This document shows, piece by piece, positions 9,710 through 17,058 of a stretch of DNA of 64,000 nucleotides. The stretch is from Leptolinea sp. UBA4782 (lineage in GTDB: Bacteria; Chloroflexota; Anaerolineae; Anaerolineales; Anaerolineaceae), in the NCBI GenBank assembly GCA_002403095.1, contig DHHC01000003.1, forward strand, positions 3,031-67,030. Direction: 5' to 3'. The notes under the pieces were generated by a model. It had not been told where the DNA came from. It made no database searches and worked only from the letters and a program-made list of their open reading frames with translations. How positions within the stretch are numbered: position 1 is the first letter of the stretch; each line of letters opens with the position of its first letter. The position numbers and the translations under genes are program-made.

Positions 9710-9928
9710 ATGCAAATGAACCTCACACAAAAACTCGAACTGGCATTTTGGGATGTAATTATCTACCGCCTGTCTAGGTTCACTCTTGTCCGCAAACTGC
9801 TCCGCCTTGGCTACAGTATGGTTGATAACTTCGACAAAAAGGCATTTCTGAAGGTGGCTGCAGGAGTTTCCCTGGCGGGCTTTCTAAGCGGTTTTGGTTT
9901 CACATTGATTTTCGCAATGATCTTTTAA
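9710..9928 (+). CDS. Small single-pass membrane protein
   Basis: A 72-aa protein with an amphipathic, basic N-terminal half (residues 1-45) and one hydrophobic C-terminal helix (about 47-70, rich in Gly, Phe and Leu). AAGGAGCACTCC before ATG 9710 is a good ribosome binding site. It follows the ftsZ homologue and the 72-aa gene with an 11-bp gap, so it is probably in the same transcript. The fold suggests a tail-anchored protein. The function is unknown; a link to the division protein is only a guess from position. Confidence 0.5.
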   Translation: MQMNLTQKLELAFWDVIIYRLSRFTLVRKLLRLGYSMVDNFDKKAFLKVAAGVSLAGFLSGFGFTLIFAMIF

Positions 9929-10004
9929 CCAGCGATTTATTCTCAGGATAAATAAGCGGGTTTCTCCTCCTTCTCTACCTTCTGAAACAGTTTCACCTCA
10001 CCTT

Positions 10005-10033
10005 ACTCAGCAGTCCTGACCAGGCTGCTGAGT
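10005..10033. other. Inverted repeat in the gap after the ftsZ group
   Basis: ACTCAGCAG and CTGCTGAGT form a perfect 9-bp stem; the inner bases CCTG/CAGG can pair further. No T-run follows, so it is at best a weak terminator of the ftsZ group. The rest of 9929-10167 shows no gene; it ends with the ribosome-binding region of the next CDS. Confidence 0.5.
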
Positions 10034-10167
10034 TGGGTTAAAAAGCATTTGCTGCTGAAATTTAGTTGCTTCAACAATCACATTCCGCTACAATAGGGAA
10101 AGTGAATATTTGGCGGTGTGTATACCATTAATGCAGCCTTTCACAGGTTGAAGGGTATTCGCTAATC

Positions 10168-10884
10168 ATGAAAAAAGCACAGGGATTCATCCTGATCGTC
10201 CTCTTTGTTGCCTGCGGTGTAATTGGCATTCTCTTAGCCAATCAATTTGTCGGTTCGGACGACCAGAAGACCCCTGAACCGGTGGTGTATCCCACCCGAA
10301 CTGCCGGTACGCCAGGAGACGGGCAGACCAACCTGGTGCTGCTGCGGGTGGATGACCTGAGTTCCAGCCAGCCGCAGCTGGTTTCCATCTGGATTGCCTT
10401 TCTTGGTCCAGTTGATTATCCCGGCCTGACGGTAATGATGTTGTATCCCAACCCGGATGCACCTGATCAGGTCCAATCGCTCGCAGATGCTTTCAGCCTG
10501 AGCGAAGATAAGCTGCCAGTGCAGGGATTCTGGCAGGAACTTGCTGCCTATAAATTCAACTGGGATGGTTATCTGCTGGTGGATTCGCAGGCGATCACTG
10601 CCGTGAGCGGATGGATCAATAACAACCAGGTGCAACTGCAAGCACAGCCGGCAGACAGCCCTGAAGGGTATCGCATCATTGAGGATGAAGAAACCAGCGT
10701 TTTCAGGAATATTTGCTCCACGCTTGGCAATGCAGAAGATGCCGCCGGTACAGCCCCTGATTGGGGCAGCATCATCCCGCTGCACATGCGCACTGATCTG
10801 ACCTTTGAGGCGATGATGTACTCATGGGGCAAGCTCAACCCTCCTGGAGCGATTACACCCTGCTATATCCTGGGAAACCCATAA
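10168..10884 (+). CDS. Membrane-anchored extracytoplasmic protein of unknown function
   Basis: A 238-aa protein with a basic N-terminus and one hydrophobic segment (residues 7-27, containing VACGVIGILLA), then a Pro/Thr linker (about 34-50) and an extracellular domain. The stretch NLVLLRVDDLSS and the following strands recall LytR-CpsA-Psr-type proteins, but the conserved Arg and Asp of that family are not clear. The Cys at residue 16 is in a weak lipobox-like context (LFVAC), so signal anchor versus lipoprotein is open. It is a single gene closed by a strong hairpin. I cannot assign a function. Confidence 0.5.
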   Translation: MKKAQGFILIVLFVACGVIGILLANQFVGSDDQKTPEPVVYPTRTAGTPGDGQTNLVLLRVDDLSSSQPQLVSIWIAFLGPVDYPGLTVMMLYPNPDAPDQVQSLADAFSLSEDKLPVQGFWQELAAYKFNWDGYLLVDSQAITAVSGWINNNQVQLQAQPADSPEGYRIIEDEETSVFRNICSTLGNAEDAAGTAPDWGSIIPLHMRTDLTFEAMMYSWGKLNPPGAITPCYILGNP

Positions 10885-10903
10885 CACCTGCAGTTTAACT
10901 AAC

Positions 10904-10943
10904 AAGTTCCGGAATGCGAAATATTTTCATTCCGGAACTTTTA
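10904..10943. terminator. Bidirectional terminator between convergent genes
   Basis: A perfect 13-bp stem (AAGTTCCGGAATG with CATTCCGGAACTT) and an 11-base loop, flanked by T and A runs. It lies between the plus-strand secreted protein and the minus-strand tat operon and can serve both. Confidence 0.85.
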
Positions 10944-10958
10944 TGTATCGCATGTTCT

Positions 10959-11312
10959 TTAGAAGCGGGTCTCTTTGACCTCTTTTCCTTCATTTCCGCT
11001 GAGCGGCACAGACACCGGTTCGATGACCGGGATGTCGGCTTCCACCCTGGTTTCTCTCTGGATTTCACTGGAAACCTTCTTAAACTCTTTTATTTCTTCG
11101 TCTATTCCTGCTTCGTTCACAATCTTTGAGGGAAGCTCTTTGATTTCCCGTGAAGACGTCACGATAGTCCGCCATATTGGGGACTTGACCACCTTGCGGA
11201 TGAAGCGGCCGATATCTGACCCTGCCTTGACCATATCTTTAGGACCCATGATAATCAAGGCGAGCACCAGAATCGCTACCAGTTCTAGCGGCCCAATGTT
11301 GAGGAAATTCAT
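10959..11312 (-). CDS. tatB: TatB-like twin-arginine translocase subunit
   Basis: A 117-aa protein with one N-terminal membrane helix (about residues 6-22), the hinge GPKDMVKAGSDIGRF and then a long charged amphipathic helix and acidic tail. This is the TatA/TatB architecture. The length, the ALIIMGPKD hinge and the longer helix favour TatB over TatA. TatB with TatC recognises twin-arginine signal peptides and hands folded substrates to TatA. It is the last gene of the minus-strand order tatC-tatA-tatB and lies 43 bp after tatA. The neighbouring DUF4405-like gene at 18.4-19.3 kb has a possible Tat motif. Confidence 0.8.
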   Translation of the reverse strand: MNFLNIGPLELVAILVLALIIMGPKDMVKAGSDIGRFIRKVVKSPIWRTIVTSSREIKELPSKIVNEAGIDEEIKEFKKVSSEIQRETRVEADIPVIEPVSVPLSGNEGKEVKETRF

Positions 11313-11355
11313 TCGTGGTACCGGTTCTCAGCTCCCAGCGCCGGAAAAAGAGGTT

Positions 11356-11547
11356 CTACTCGCTTTTCTTTCCGTCTTCGCTGGAAACTTCTTCGTTAGG
11401 TTTATCTTCCTCTTTCACTGATTTCCGGAATGCCTTAATACCCCCGCCCAGCTCTCCGGCGATTTTCGAGATCCTGCCAACACCAAACAGAATGATAATA
11501 ATCACCAGAATGATGATTAACTCAGTTGTTCCAAGTCGAAATGGCAT
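11356..11547 (-). CDS. tatA: Twin-arginine translocase subunit TatA
   Basis: A 63-aa protein: membrane helix at residues 8-22 (TELIIILVIIIILFGVG), hinge FGVGRI with the conserved Phe-Gly, then the amphipathic helix SKIAGELGGGIKAFRKSV and a charged tail. This is the classic TatA size and layout; TatA oligomers form the conducting part of the Tat pore. AAAAGGAGTAAAAAA precedes the ATG. It is 35 bp downstream of tatC on the same strand. Confidence 0.9.
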   Translation of the reverse strand: MPFRLGTTELIIILVIIIILFGVGRISKIAGELGGGIKAFRKSVKEEDKPNEEVSSEDGKKSE

Positions 11548-11582
11548 TTTTTTACTCCTTTTGAAATTAATGGCTGATGAAA

Positions 11583-12347
11583 TTATATCCCATTTTCCTC
11601 ATTGCGCCTTGCCAGCCAGGCAAGAATTGCACTCAGCAGGTAAATGAGAAAGAGGGGCAGCATTAACAGGCCCATATTGACCGGATCTACGGTTGGGGTG
11701 ATCAAAGCCGCCATGACAGCGATAACCACGATGGCAATCCTCCATTGTTTGAGCAATGCTTTGGCAGAAACCAGCCGAAGTTTTGCCAGAACAAAAACAA
11801 CCAGGGGCGCTTCAAAAGCCACACCGATCCAGAACATCAGGTTGGTCATGAAGTTAAAGTAATTAGACAGGCGCGGTGTGGTGGATATGCCCAGGAAATT
11901 GGTCAGGAAAGGGATTGTAGCCGGCAGCATGATAAAATAGGAAAATGCTACCCCAGTCACAAACAGCAAGGTTGCCAGGGGGATTGCCATGATGACCCAG
12001 CGTTTTTCACCAGGTTTGAGCCCGGGCATAATAAACGCCAGCAGCTGGTAAAGGATATATGGCAGGGCAAAGATAAAACCACTGAGTAATGACACCTTCA
12101 TATAAACACCCATATTCTCAGTGATTTCGATCGATTGCAGTTTGTCCAGGCCTCCAATTGGCACTGCCAGCATCTCGAGTAGCTTTGAGGCGATACTGAA
12201 GCTGATGGTGGTGGTCAGAACCAGGCCAATCACAGCCCGGAACAACCGCTTGCGCAGCTCATTTACATGCTCCCAGATGCTCATTTGCCGGTCTTCTTCA
12301 CCGGTTTTAGCTGCAGCTGTGTTGATCTCTCCGTTAGTTTGGGTCAT
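11583..12347 (-). CDS. tatC: Sec-independent translocase TatC
   Basis: A 254-aa membrane protein. A cytoplasmic N-terminal tail of about 22 residues is followed by SIWEHVNELRKRLFRAV, the TatC signature, and then six hydrophobic segments. PYILYQLLAFIMPGLKPGEKRW (about 96-117) is the conserved first cytoplasmic loop region. TatC binds the twin-arginine motif of exported folded proteins. It is first in the tatC-tatA-tatB operon. The substrate set is not visible except for the possible internal RRDFLK of the DUF4405-like protein. Confidence 0.94.
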   Translation of the reverse strand: MTQTNGEINTAAAKTGEEDRQMSIWEHVNELRKRLFRAVIGLVLTTTISFSIASKLLEMLAVPIGGLDKLQSIEITENMGVYMKVSLLSGFIFALPYILYQLLAFIMPGLKPGEKRWVIMAIPLATLLFVTGVAFSYFIMLPATIPFLTNFLGISTTPRLSNYFNFMTNLMFWIGVAFEAPLVVFVLAKLRLVSAKALLKQWRIAIVVIAVMAALITPTVDPVNMGLLMLPLFLIYLLSAILAWLARRNEENGI

Positions 12348-12402
12348 CAGGTTGAATTCCTGCTGTATCAGGCGTGATTATACCCTATAAACTTTAGGGT
12401 GC

Positions 12403-12408
12403 TATAAT
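12403..12408 (+). promoter_or_regulatory. Candidate -10 box for the 12.4 kb gene
   Basis: TATAAT matches the consensus exactly; no good -35 is seen 16-18 bp upstream. Transcription from about 12415 would include the strong Shine-Dalgarno AGGGAG at 12419-12424 and the mini-ORF at 12430. Confidence 0.45.
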
Positions 12409-12429
12409 CCTTAAAGGCAGGGAGCACAA

Positions 12430-12462
12430 ATGATCACCCCTGCTGATTGGACTGACCCGTGA
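12430..12462 (+). CDS. Ten-codon upstream mini-ORF (possible coupling leader)
   Basis: AGGGAG at 12419-12424 is spaced 5 bases before ATG 12430, which opens a ten-codon frame (MITPADWTDP) ending in TGA. That TGA overlaps the GTG start of the next gene as GTGA. The main gene has no Shine-Dalgarno of its own, so ribosomes that stop here could reinitiate. Whether the peptide itself has a role is unknown. Confidence 0.35.
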   Translation: MITPADWTDP

Positions 12463-13145
12463 TCTTTGAATTGCGAAGCCAGATGCTGGATGAGAAACCG
12501 GTAACCCTGAACAACACTTACCGAGGAATACCCGTTCACCATCGCGGGGTGATCCGAATGGTCAACCAGGACTACCTCGCCCTGGACATCCATCCTGAAC
12601 AATGCGTCTGCCTGAAAAAACAAAAGACCACGGTTATCACCGGGAAACTCCTGAAATTCCCGCTGAAAGCCCAGCTGGTAAACCTGGACCAAAAATATTG
12701 TAATGCGGTCTTTTCCAATCCAATTCCCCTGGTAGAGAAGATGGAAAAATGGACCACGCCCTGCCTGACGCCTGAAGAGGTTATTCTTTGCGATGTTGGG
12801 TTGGCAGAAAAACGGTTCAATGCACAGGTACTGGATTTTACACTACCAGGCAAGCATTCCTGCACAATCCATCTCTCCAGTCAGGAAAGGCTCCCCCTCG
12901 AATTGAAAACGGAAGCCATCCTTACGGTCAGGCTTCCATCCACAAGCTTCCCGGGGTCTGCACCAGCCCGGCTGCAGCAGGTGTACCGGGTTATGGGCAA
13001 CCGCCCAGCATGGCGCTACCGGTTTACTTTTCCGCTGGAAGAACCAGCCGCAAAACCAGTCAAAGACTACCTGGCTTCCTTGAAAAAGGAAATCCGGCAA
13101 GACCTGAAAAACCGGTCTGAACAAATCCGGCAGAAAAGGTCATAG
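12459..13145 (+). CDS. Unknown protein, possibly YcgR/PilZ-like beta-barrel
   Basis: A 228-aa soluble protein with two strand-rich halves and a basic helical tail. The N-terminal half (RGVIRMVNQDYLALDI, about residues 29-44) recalls the N-terminal domain of YcgR-type c-di-GMP effectors, but the RxxxR and D/NxSxxG signature of PilZ is not obvious, so the assignment is weak. The start is taken as GTG 12459, which overlaps the stop of a ten-codon upstream frame; an ATG eight codons later is the alternative. It converges with the peroxiredoxin gene, with a terminator between. Confidence 0.4.
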   Translation: MIFELRSQMLDEKPVTLNNTYRGIPVHHRGVIRMVNQDYLALDIHPEQCVCLKKQKTTVITGKLLKFPLKAQLVNLDQKYCNAVFSNPIPLVEKMEKWTTPCLTPEEVILCDVGLAEKRFNAQVLDFTLPGKHSCTIHLSSQERLPLELKTEAILTVRLPSTSFPGSAPARLQQVYRVMGNRPAWRYRFTFPLEEPAAKPVKDYLASLKKEIRQDLKNRSEQIRQKRS

Positions 13146-13162
13146 AAGGAAGGTATGAAATT

Positions 13163-13198
13163 AAAAAATTCTGCCCGGTTTGGTCACCGGGCAGAATT
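13163..13198 (-). terminator. Terminator of the selenoprotein peroxiredoxin gene
   Basis: Perfect stem AATTCTGCCCGGT / ACCGGGCAGAATT with a 6-base loop. On the minus strand it is followed by six T residues, so it is a good intrinsic terminator just 13 bp after the stop of the minus-strand gene. Confidence 0.85.
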
Positions 13199-13211
13199 CT
13201 GCTGGTGCATG

Positions 13212-14003
13212 TTATAACTGGTCTTTCAGCACTTCTCTCAGTTTCGATTCGTCCCAATCCACAATAATTGTGCCATCGATGTCAAAAGTCGGGGTTGTGC
13301 GGTTGCCGCCAGCCCACTTTTTTACCTGCTCCGCTGCAGCTGGAACAGTGGTGATGTCCACTTCCCGGTAAGGAATGTTGTGTTCATTGAAGAAATACCT
13401 GGCTTTGCGGCAGCCAGGACACCATGACGTGCAGTACATCACCACACCCCCATGCGGCAGCTCAACCGGTTCTTGCGACTGGACCTGCATGGCAGCGTAT
13501 CTGCCGGCCACATCCGGATCCATCCGTCCAATGAAATCGAACAGGACCCCGTTTTCGGGTTGCTTGTCGATATCATGGATATCGATGTATCGGATAATAC
13601 CCTTCTTATCCAGGATGAAGATTGCCCGTTCAGAATACCCTTCCCCGCGCAGCACACCATACCGTTTGGCAATTTCACCGTGCGGCCAGAAGTCACTCAA
13701 CAGAGGGTAGGTAATCCCGCCCAGGCTTTCTGCCCAAGCATTCAAACACGGTTCCGAGTCAACGCTGATACCCAGGACCTGGGTATTCAATCCCGCGAAT
13801 TTGGCTTTGTCAGCCTCATACGCCGGGATCTGACCCGTTCATATCGGTGTCCAGGCCAGCGGGAAGAAGGCAATTACCACATTCTTACCCATGAAACCGC
13901 TTAAACGCACCAGGCTGCCGTTTGCATCCTTCAGTTCAAATTCAGGTGCCGGCATCCCAACTTCAAGCTTTACAGGTTTTTTGGAGAGGAAGTTTTTGAA
14001 CAT
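13212..14003 (-). CDS. Selenocysteine peroxiredoxin-glutaredoxin fusion
   Basis: The frame from ATG 14003 to the stop at 13212 is 263 residues long and open except for one in-frame TGA at 13841-13839. That codon falls exactly where the peroxidatic cysteine belongs: FFPLAWTPI-[TGA]-TGQIPAYEAD, against the usual TPxCT of AhpE/BCP-like peroxiredoxins. I therefore read it as selenocysteine at residue 55. Residues 1-150 form the peroxiredoxin domain. Residues about 170-263 form a glutaredoxin-like domain with YCTSWCPGC, so peroxidase and reductant sit in one chain. A stem-loop follows the TGA. The protein would reduce peroxides in the cytoplasm of an anaerobe. Alternatives are a nonsense-mutated pseudogene or sequencing error, but the frame is intact and conserved on both sides. 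No sel genes are in the window. Confidence 0.85.
13809..13834 (-). promoter_or_regulatory. Candidate bacterial SECIS element
   Basis: On the mRNA, GUCAG starting 5 nt after the UGA pairs with CUGAC, enclosing 16 bases in which CC/GG can pair and a GU is exposed about 18 nt from the UGA. The position and exposed G resemble SelB-binding stem-loops. The fold was judged by eye. Confidence 0.45.
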
Positions 14004-14068
14004 GGGTAAATTGTAGCACGAAGTCCGCCACTTTTCCACTGCACATTGTCTGTAATTAAAGTCGGCTA

Positions 14069-14077
14069 TGCTACAAT
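14069..14077 (+). promoter_or_regulatory. Candidate extended -10 promoter for the ubiD-acnX operon
   Basis: TGCTACAAT combines the TGN extension with a 5/6 match to TATAAT, 18 bp before ATG 14096. A TTGTCT at 14046-14051 is 20 bp upstream, too far for a standard -35. AATAGGTG lies between promoter and start. Confidence 0.4.
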
Positions 14078-14095
14078 TACGCAATAGGTGCAGAT

Positions 14096-15418
14096 ATGTC
14101 AATGAGGCGTTTTTTACAAATCCTGGAACGAAACAATCTATTACTGCATGCAGCTGAACCGGTTAAGCGCAGGTTTGAAGCGGCAGGTATCTTGAAAGCA
14201 GCAGAACCGCATCCTGTGCTGTTGGAATCAATCACAGGCAGCGCTTACCCGGTGGTAGGCAACCTGTGCTGCACGAAAGCGGCAGTTGCCAGTTACTTTA
14301 ACTTGGAAGCTGCTAGCCTGATCCCGCGGCTGCTGCAAGCCATGCAAAATCCAGTGCCCTGCCCCATCACCAGTGATGCTCCCTGCCAGGAAGTAATTGA
14401 CACTGATCCAAACCTTGATGATTTACCTATCCTGTTCCATTGCGAGAGGGATGGTGGCAATTACATATCATCCGGGTTGATGATTGCAAAGCATCCGGTT
14501 TACGGGCAAAACCTCGATTATCACCGCATGATGCAAATATCTTCCACCGAAATGGCTGTCAGGGTGGTTAAGAACCGCCACTTTGATACTTATTTGCGTG
14601 AATGCGGCAGCCTGGATGCGGCGGTTTGCATTGGTAACCCACCCAACCTGATGCTGGCAGCCGGGATATCGATCGGGCTTGGGCAGAACGAACTTGAGAT
14701 CGCCTCCGCTCTCGAAGAAGTTCCCCTGGTGCGGGCGTATAGTGTTGACCTGCTGGTTCCAGCGGAATGCGAATTCGTTCTCGAGGGCGCAGTTTATTAT
14801 GACCGCCGCCATAGCGAAGGTCCATTTGTAGACCTGACAGAGACCTACGATGTGGTTCGGGATGAACCCATTTTCGTGGTAAAAACCATCACCCGCCGCA
14901 AGGATGCCATCTGGCAGGCGCTCTTGCCCGGCGGGCTGGAGCACAAAATGCTGATGGGCACGCCGCGTGAACCGACCATATTCCAAAAAGTGAACGAGGT
15001 CGCCCGCTGCCTGGATGTGAACATCACCCCCGGTGGTTGTTCCTGGCTGCATGCGGTCGTCCAGATCGATAAACAATCCGAAGAGGATGGGAAAAAAGCG
15101 ATCCAGGCTGCCTTTACCGGGCATTCCTCCCTCAAGCATGTCGCCATTGTAGACAAAGATATTGATATCTATAACCCTGCCCAGGTTGAGTGGGCTATGG
15201 CTACCCGCTTCCAGGCTGATAAAGACCTGGTGCTTCTGCCACGCCAAACCGGCTCCAGCCTGGACCCGAGTGCTGATCCCGGCACACACCTGACCAGCAA
15301 GGTGGGTTTTGATTTGACCCAACCCCTGAACCCTGCCGGCAAGTCGTTTGGGCGGGCAGAGTTCCCTGCGGTTGACCTGCACAAATTCCCTGGATTGCAA
15401 AAAGGCAGGCAGTCCTAA
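14096..15418 (+). CDS. UbiD-family decarboxylase, probable anhydromevalonate phosphate decarboxylase
   Basis: A 440-aa UbiD-family protein. LLPGGLEHKMLMGTPREPTI (about 281-300) and the E-x-P-x-V-Y-x-V-D-L-like stretch EEVPLVRAYSVDLLVPAECE are typical, as is the EFVLEG region that shapes the prenyl-FMN site. UbiD enzymes need prenylated FMN made by UbiX and decarboxylate alpha,beta-unsaturated acids. It is followed after 2 bp by the two aconitase X subunits. In archaea this trio converts mevalonate 5-phosphate to trans-anhydromevalonate phosphate (AcnX) and then to isopentenyl phosphate (UbiD-type AMPD). I infer that role here. The rival reading is a UbiD acting on another dehydrated acid. Confidence 0.8.
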   Translation: MSMRRFLQILERNNLLLHAAEPVKRRFEAAGILKAAEPHPVLLESITGSAYPVVGNLCCTKAAVASYFNLEAASLIPRLLQAMQNPVPCPITSDAPCQEVIDTDPNLDDLPILFHCERDGGNYISSGLMIAKHPVYGQNLDYHRMMQISSTEMAVRVVKNRHFDTYLRECGSLDAAVCIGNPPNLMLAAGISIGLGQNELEIASALEEVPLVRAYSVDLLVPAECEFVLEGAVYYDRRHSEGPFVDLTETYDVVRDEPIFVVKTITRRKDAIWQALLPGGLEHKMLMGTPREPTIFQKVNEVARCLDVNITPGGCSWLHAVVQIDKQSEEDGKKAIQAAFTGHSSLKHVAIVDKDIDIYNPAQVEWAMATRFQADKDLVLLPRQTGSSLDPSADPGTHLTSKVGFDLTQPLNPAGKSFGRAEFPAVDLHKFPGLQKGRQS

Positions 15419-15420
15419 AT

Positions 15421-16623
15421 ATGATTTCACTGACCTCGCAACAGCAGGCAATGCTGGACGGCGCAGAAGGAAAAGCAGCGCAAAAAGCGCTGCAGATATT
15501 ACTTGCCCTGGCAAAGATTTACCAGGCAGAAGAACTTCTGCCGGTTTCATCGGTGCAGATCGCCGGGGTCAGTTATGACAACCTGGGGGAAGCCGGGCTG
15601 GAATACCTGACTGAAATGGCAGACAGCGGCGGACGAGTAAAAGTCTTCACCACCTTGAACCCCGCCGGCATGGACCGCGAAAACTGGCAGGCGCTGGGTA
15701 TCCCCCCGGATTTTGCCCGCCAGCAAATCCGCGTCCTGGATGCCTTCGCCCGTATGGGAGTCGTTACCACCTGCACCTGTACCCCTTACCTGGTGGGTAA
15801 CCTGCCGGTTTTTGGTGAACACATCGCCTGGTCCGAAAGCAGTGCGGTCTGTTATGCCAATGCAGTGCTTGGCGCCCGCACCAACCGTGAAGGCGGACCC
15901 AGCGCCCTCGCATCAGCCTTGACCGGGTTCACGCCGGCATACGGGATGCACCTGGAAGAGAACCGTAGACCTGCACTGACCGTGATGGTTGAAACAGGTA
16001 TCCACGGCACACAGTCATTCGGCGCGCTGGGGGTAAGCATCAGCCGTAAAGTTGCCCACCTGGCAAATAAACCGGTGGTTTGGATAGAAGGCATCCTGTC
16101 AGCCAGCCTGGAAGAACTGAAATCATTCTGTGCCAGCCTGGCCACCTACACCGGCACCGCTATGTTCCATATTCCAGGGATCACACCTGAAAGCAGCCGG
16201 TATTTGAGACCAGAGGCATGTGTTTCGGTCAGCAGGAAAGAACTGGAAGAGGCATGCCGGGAACTGAATCCTATCCAGGACACCCCGGTTGATTTTGTCA
16301 GCCTGGGCTGCCCGCACCTTGACTTGCCTGAAATTGCCCGGATTGCCGAGATTCTGTCAGGCAAAAAGGTAAAGAAAGAATTCTGGATCACCACTTCCCG
16401 CCCGGTAAAGCAGATGGCAGACCAGATGGGGTACACCAGGATTATCGAAGAAAGCGGCGCCCGCTTCGCAACGGATACCTGCTGCGTGGTGGCGCCCATT
16501 AAAGGCTGGTTCAACTGCATGGCCACCGATTCAGCCAAAGCCTGTTATTATGCTTCCAGCAAAAACCAGATGGAAACAGTTTTCCTTCCATTCGAGGATG
16601 TCATCCAGGAGGCATTGAGGTGA
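15421..16623 (+). CDS. Aconitase X large subunit, probable phosphomevalonate dehydratase
   Basis: A 400-aa AcnX catalytic-domain protein, starting 2 bp after the UbiD stop. Typical stretches are TCTCTPYLVGN (about 117-127), FGEHIAWSESSAVCYANAVLGARTNREGGPSA in the substrate loop region, and DTCCVVAPIK near the C-terminus; the cysteines there are candidates for the Fe-S ligands. AcnX enzymes are hydro-lyases; family members act on mevalonate 5-phosphate (archaea) or cis-3-hydroxy-L-proline (some bacteria). The UbiD partner favours the mevalonate role. The large and small subunits are separate genes overlapping by 4 bp (GTGA), as in archaeal PMDh. Confidence 0.88.
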   Translation: MISLTSQQQAMLDGAEGKAAQKALQILLALAKIYQAEELLPVSSVQIAGVSYDNLGEAGLEYLTEMADSGGRVKVFTTLNPAGMDRENWQALGIPPDFARQQIRVLDAFARMGVVTTCTCTPYLVGNLPVFGEHIAWSESSAVCYANAVLGARTNREGGPSALASALTGFTPAYGMHLEENRRPALTVMVETGIHGTQSFGALGVSISRKVAHLANKPVVWIEGILSASLEELKSFCASLATYTGTAMFHIPGITPESSRYLRPEACVSVSRKELEEACRELNPIQDTPVDFVSLGCPHLDLPEIARIAEILSGKKVKKEFWITTSRPVKQMADQMGYTRIIEESGARFATDTCCVVAPIKGWFNCMATDSAKACYYASSKNQMETVFLPFEDVIQEALR

Positions 16624-17018
16624 ACTGGCACGGTCGGGTGATCTTTGAGGGAATTGTCTCGGGCAAAGCCCTCGTTTCCAGCCAGCCGGTGTCTTTTTTT
16701 GGCGGTGTGGATCCGGATAGCGGTATTGTGGTTGAGAAAGGTCATCCCCTGGAGGGTAAATGCATTTCAGGCATGGTGCTGGTTTTCCCGACCGGCAAGG
16801 GGTCGACCGTTGGTTCATACACCCTCTACCGGTTGAAAAAGAATGGAAAAGCACCCAGTGCAATCATCAACGCCCAGGCTGAAACCATCACCGCCGTCGG
16901 CTGTATTATTTCCGAAATCCCCTGCGTTGACTCGATCCCGATCGGAGAAATTCCAGATGGGGCGCAATTGCATATCGAAAATGGTTTAATCTCATTGCTG
17001 AGGAATAATCTGGAATAA
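16620..17018 (+). CDS. Aconitase X small (swivel) subunit
   Basis: A 132-aa DUF126 swivel-domain protein. It carries GKALVSSQPVSFFGGVDP (about residues 14-31), the Ser-rich ligand loop of the family, and VFPTGKGSTVGSYTLYRL (about 58-75), the most conserved motif. It completes the AcnX active site with the large subunit. The start is GTG 16620, overlapping the large-subunit stop as GTGA; CAGGAGGCATT upstream is the ribosome binding site. The full UbiD-large-small operon is therefore tightly coupled. Confidence 0.88.
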   Translation: MNWHGRVIFEGIVSGKALVSSQPVSFFGGVDPDSGIVVEKGHPLEGKCISGMVLVFPTGKGSTVGSYTLYRLKKNGKAPSAIINAQAETITAVGCIISEIPCVDSIPIGEIPDGAQLHIENGLISLLRNNLE

Positions 17019-17058
17019 ATGATGCAGATGGAGTTTGAATTAAAGAGGGAGAAACCTA

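Noticed and set aside
13839..14102. Separate 87-aa gene ending at TGA 13839
   Set aside because: It is the N-terminal half of the peroxiredoxin; the frame continues through TGA into the conserved remainder, so the halves are one selenoprotein.
14468..15550. 360-aa minus-strand frame
   Set aside because: Antisense shadow of the UbiD-family gene; no family match and no ribosome binding site.
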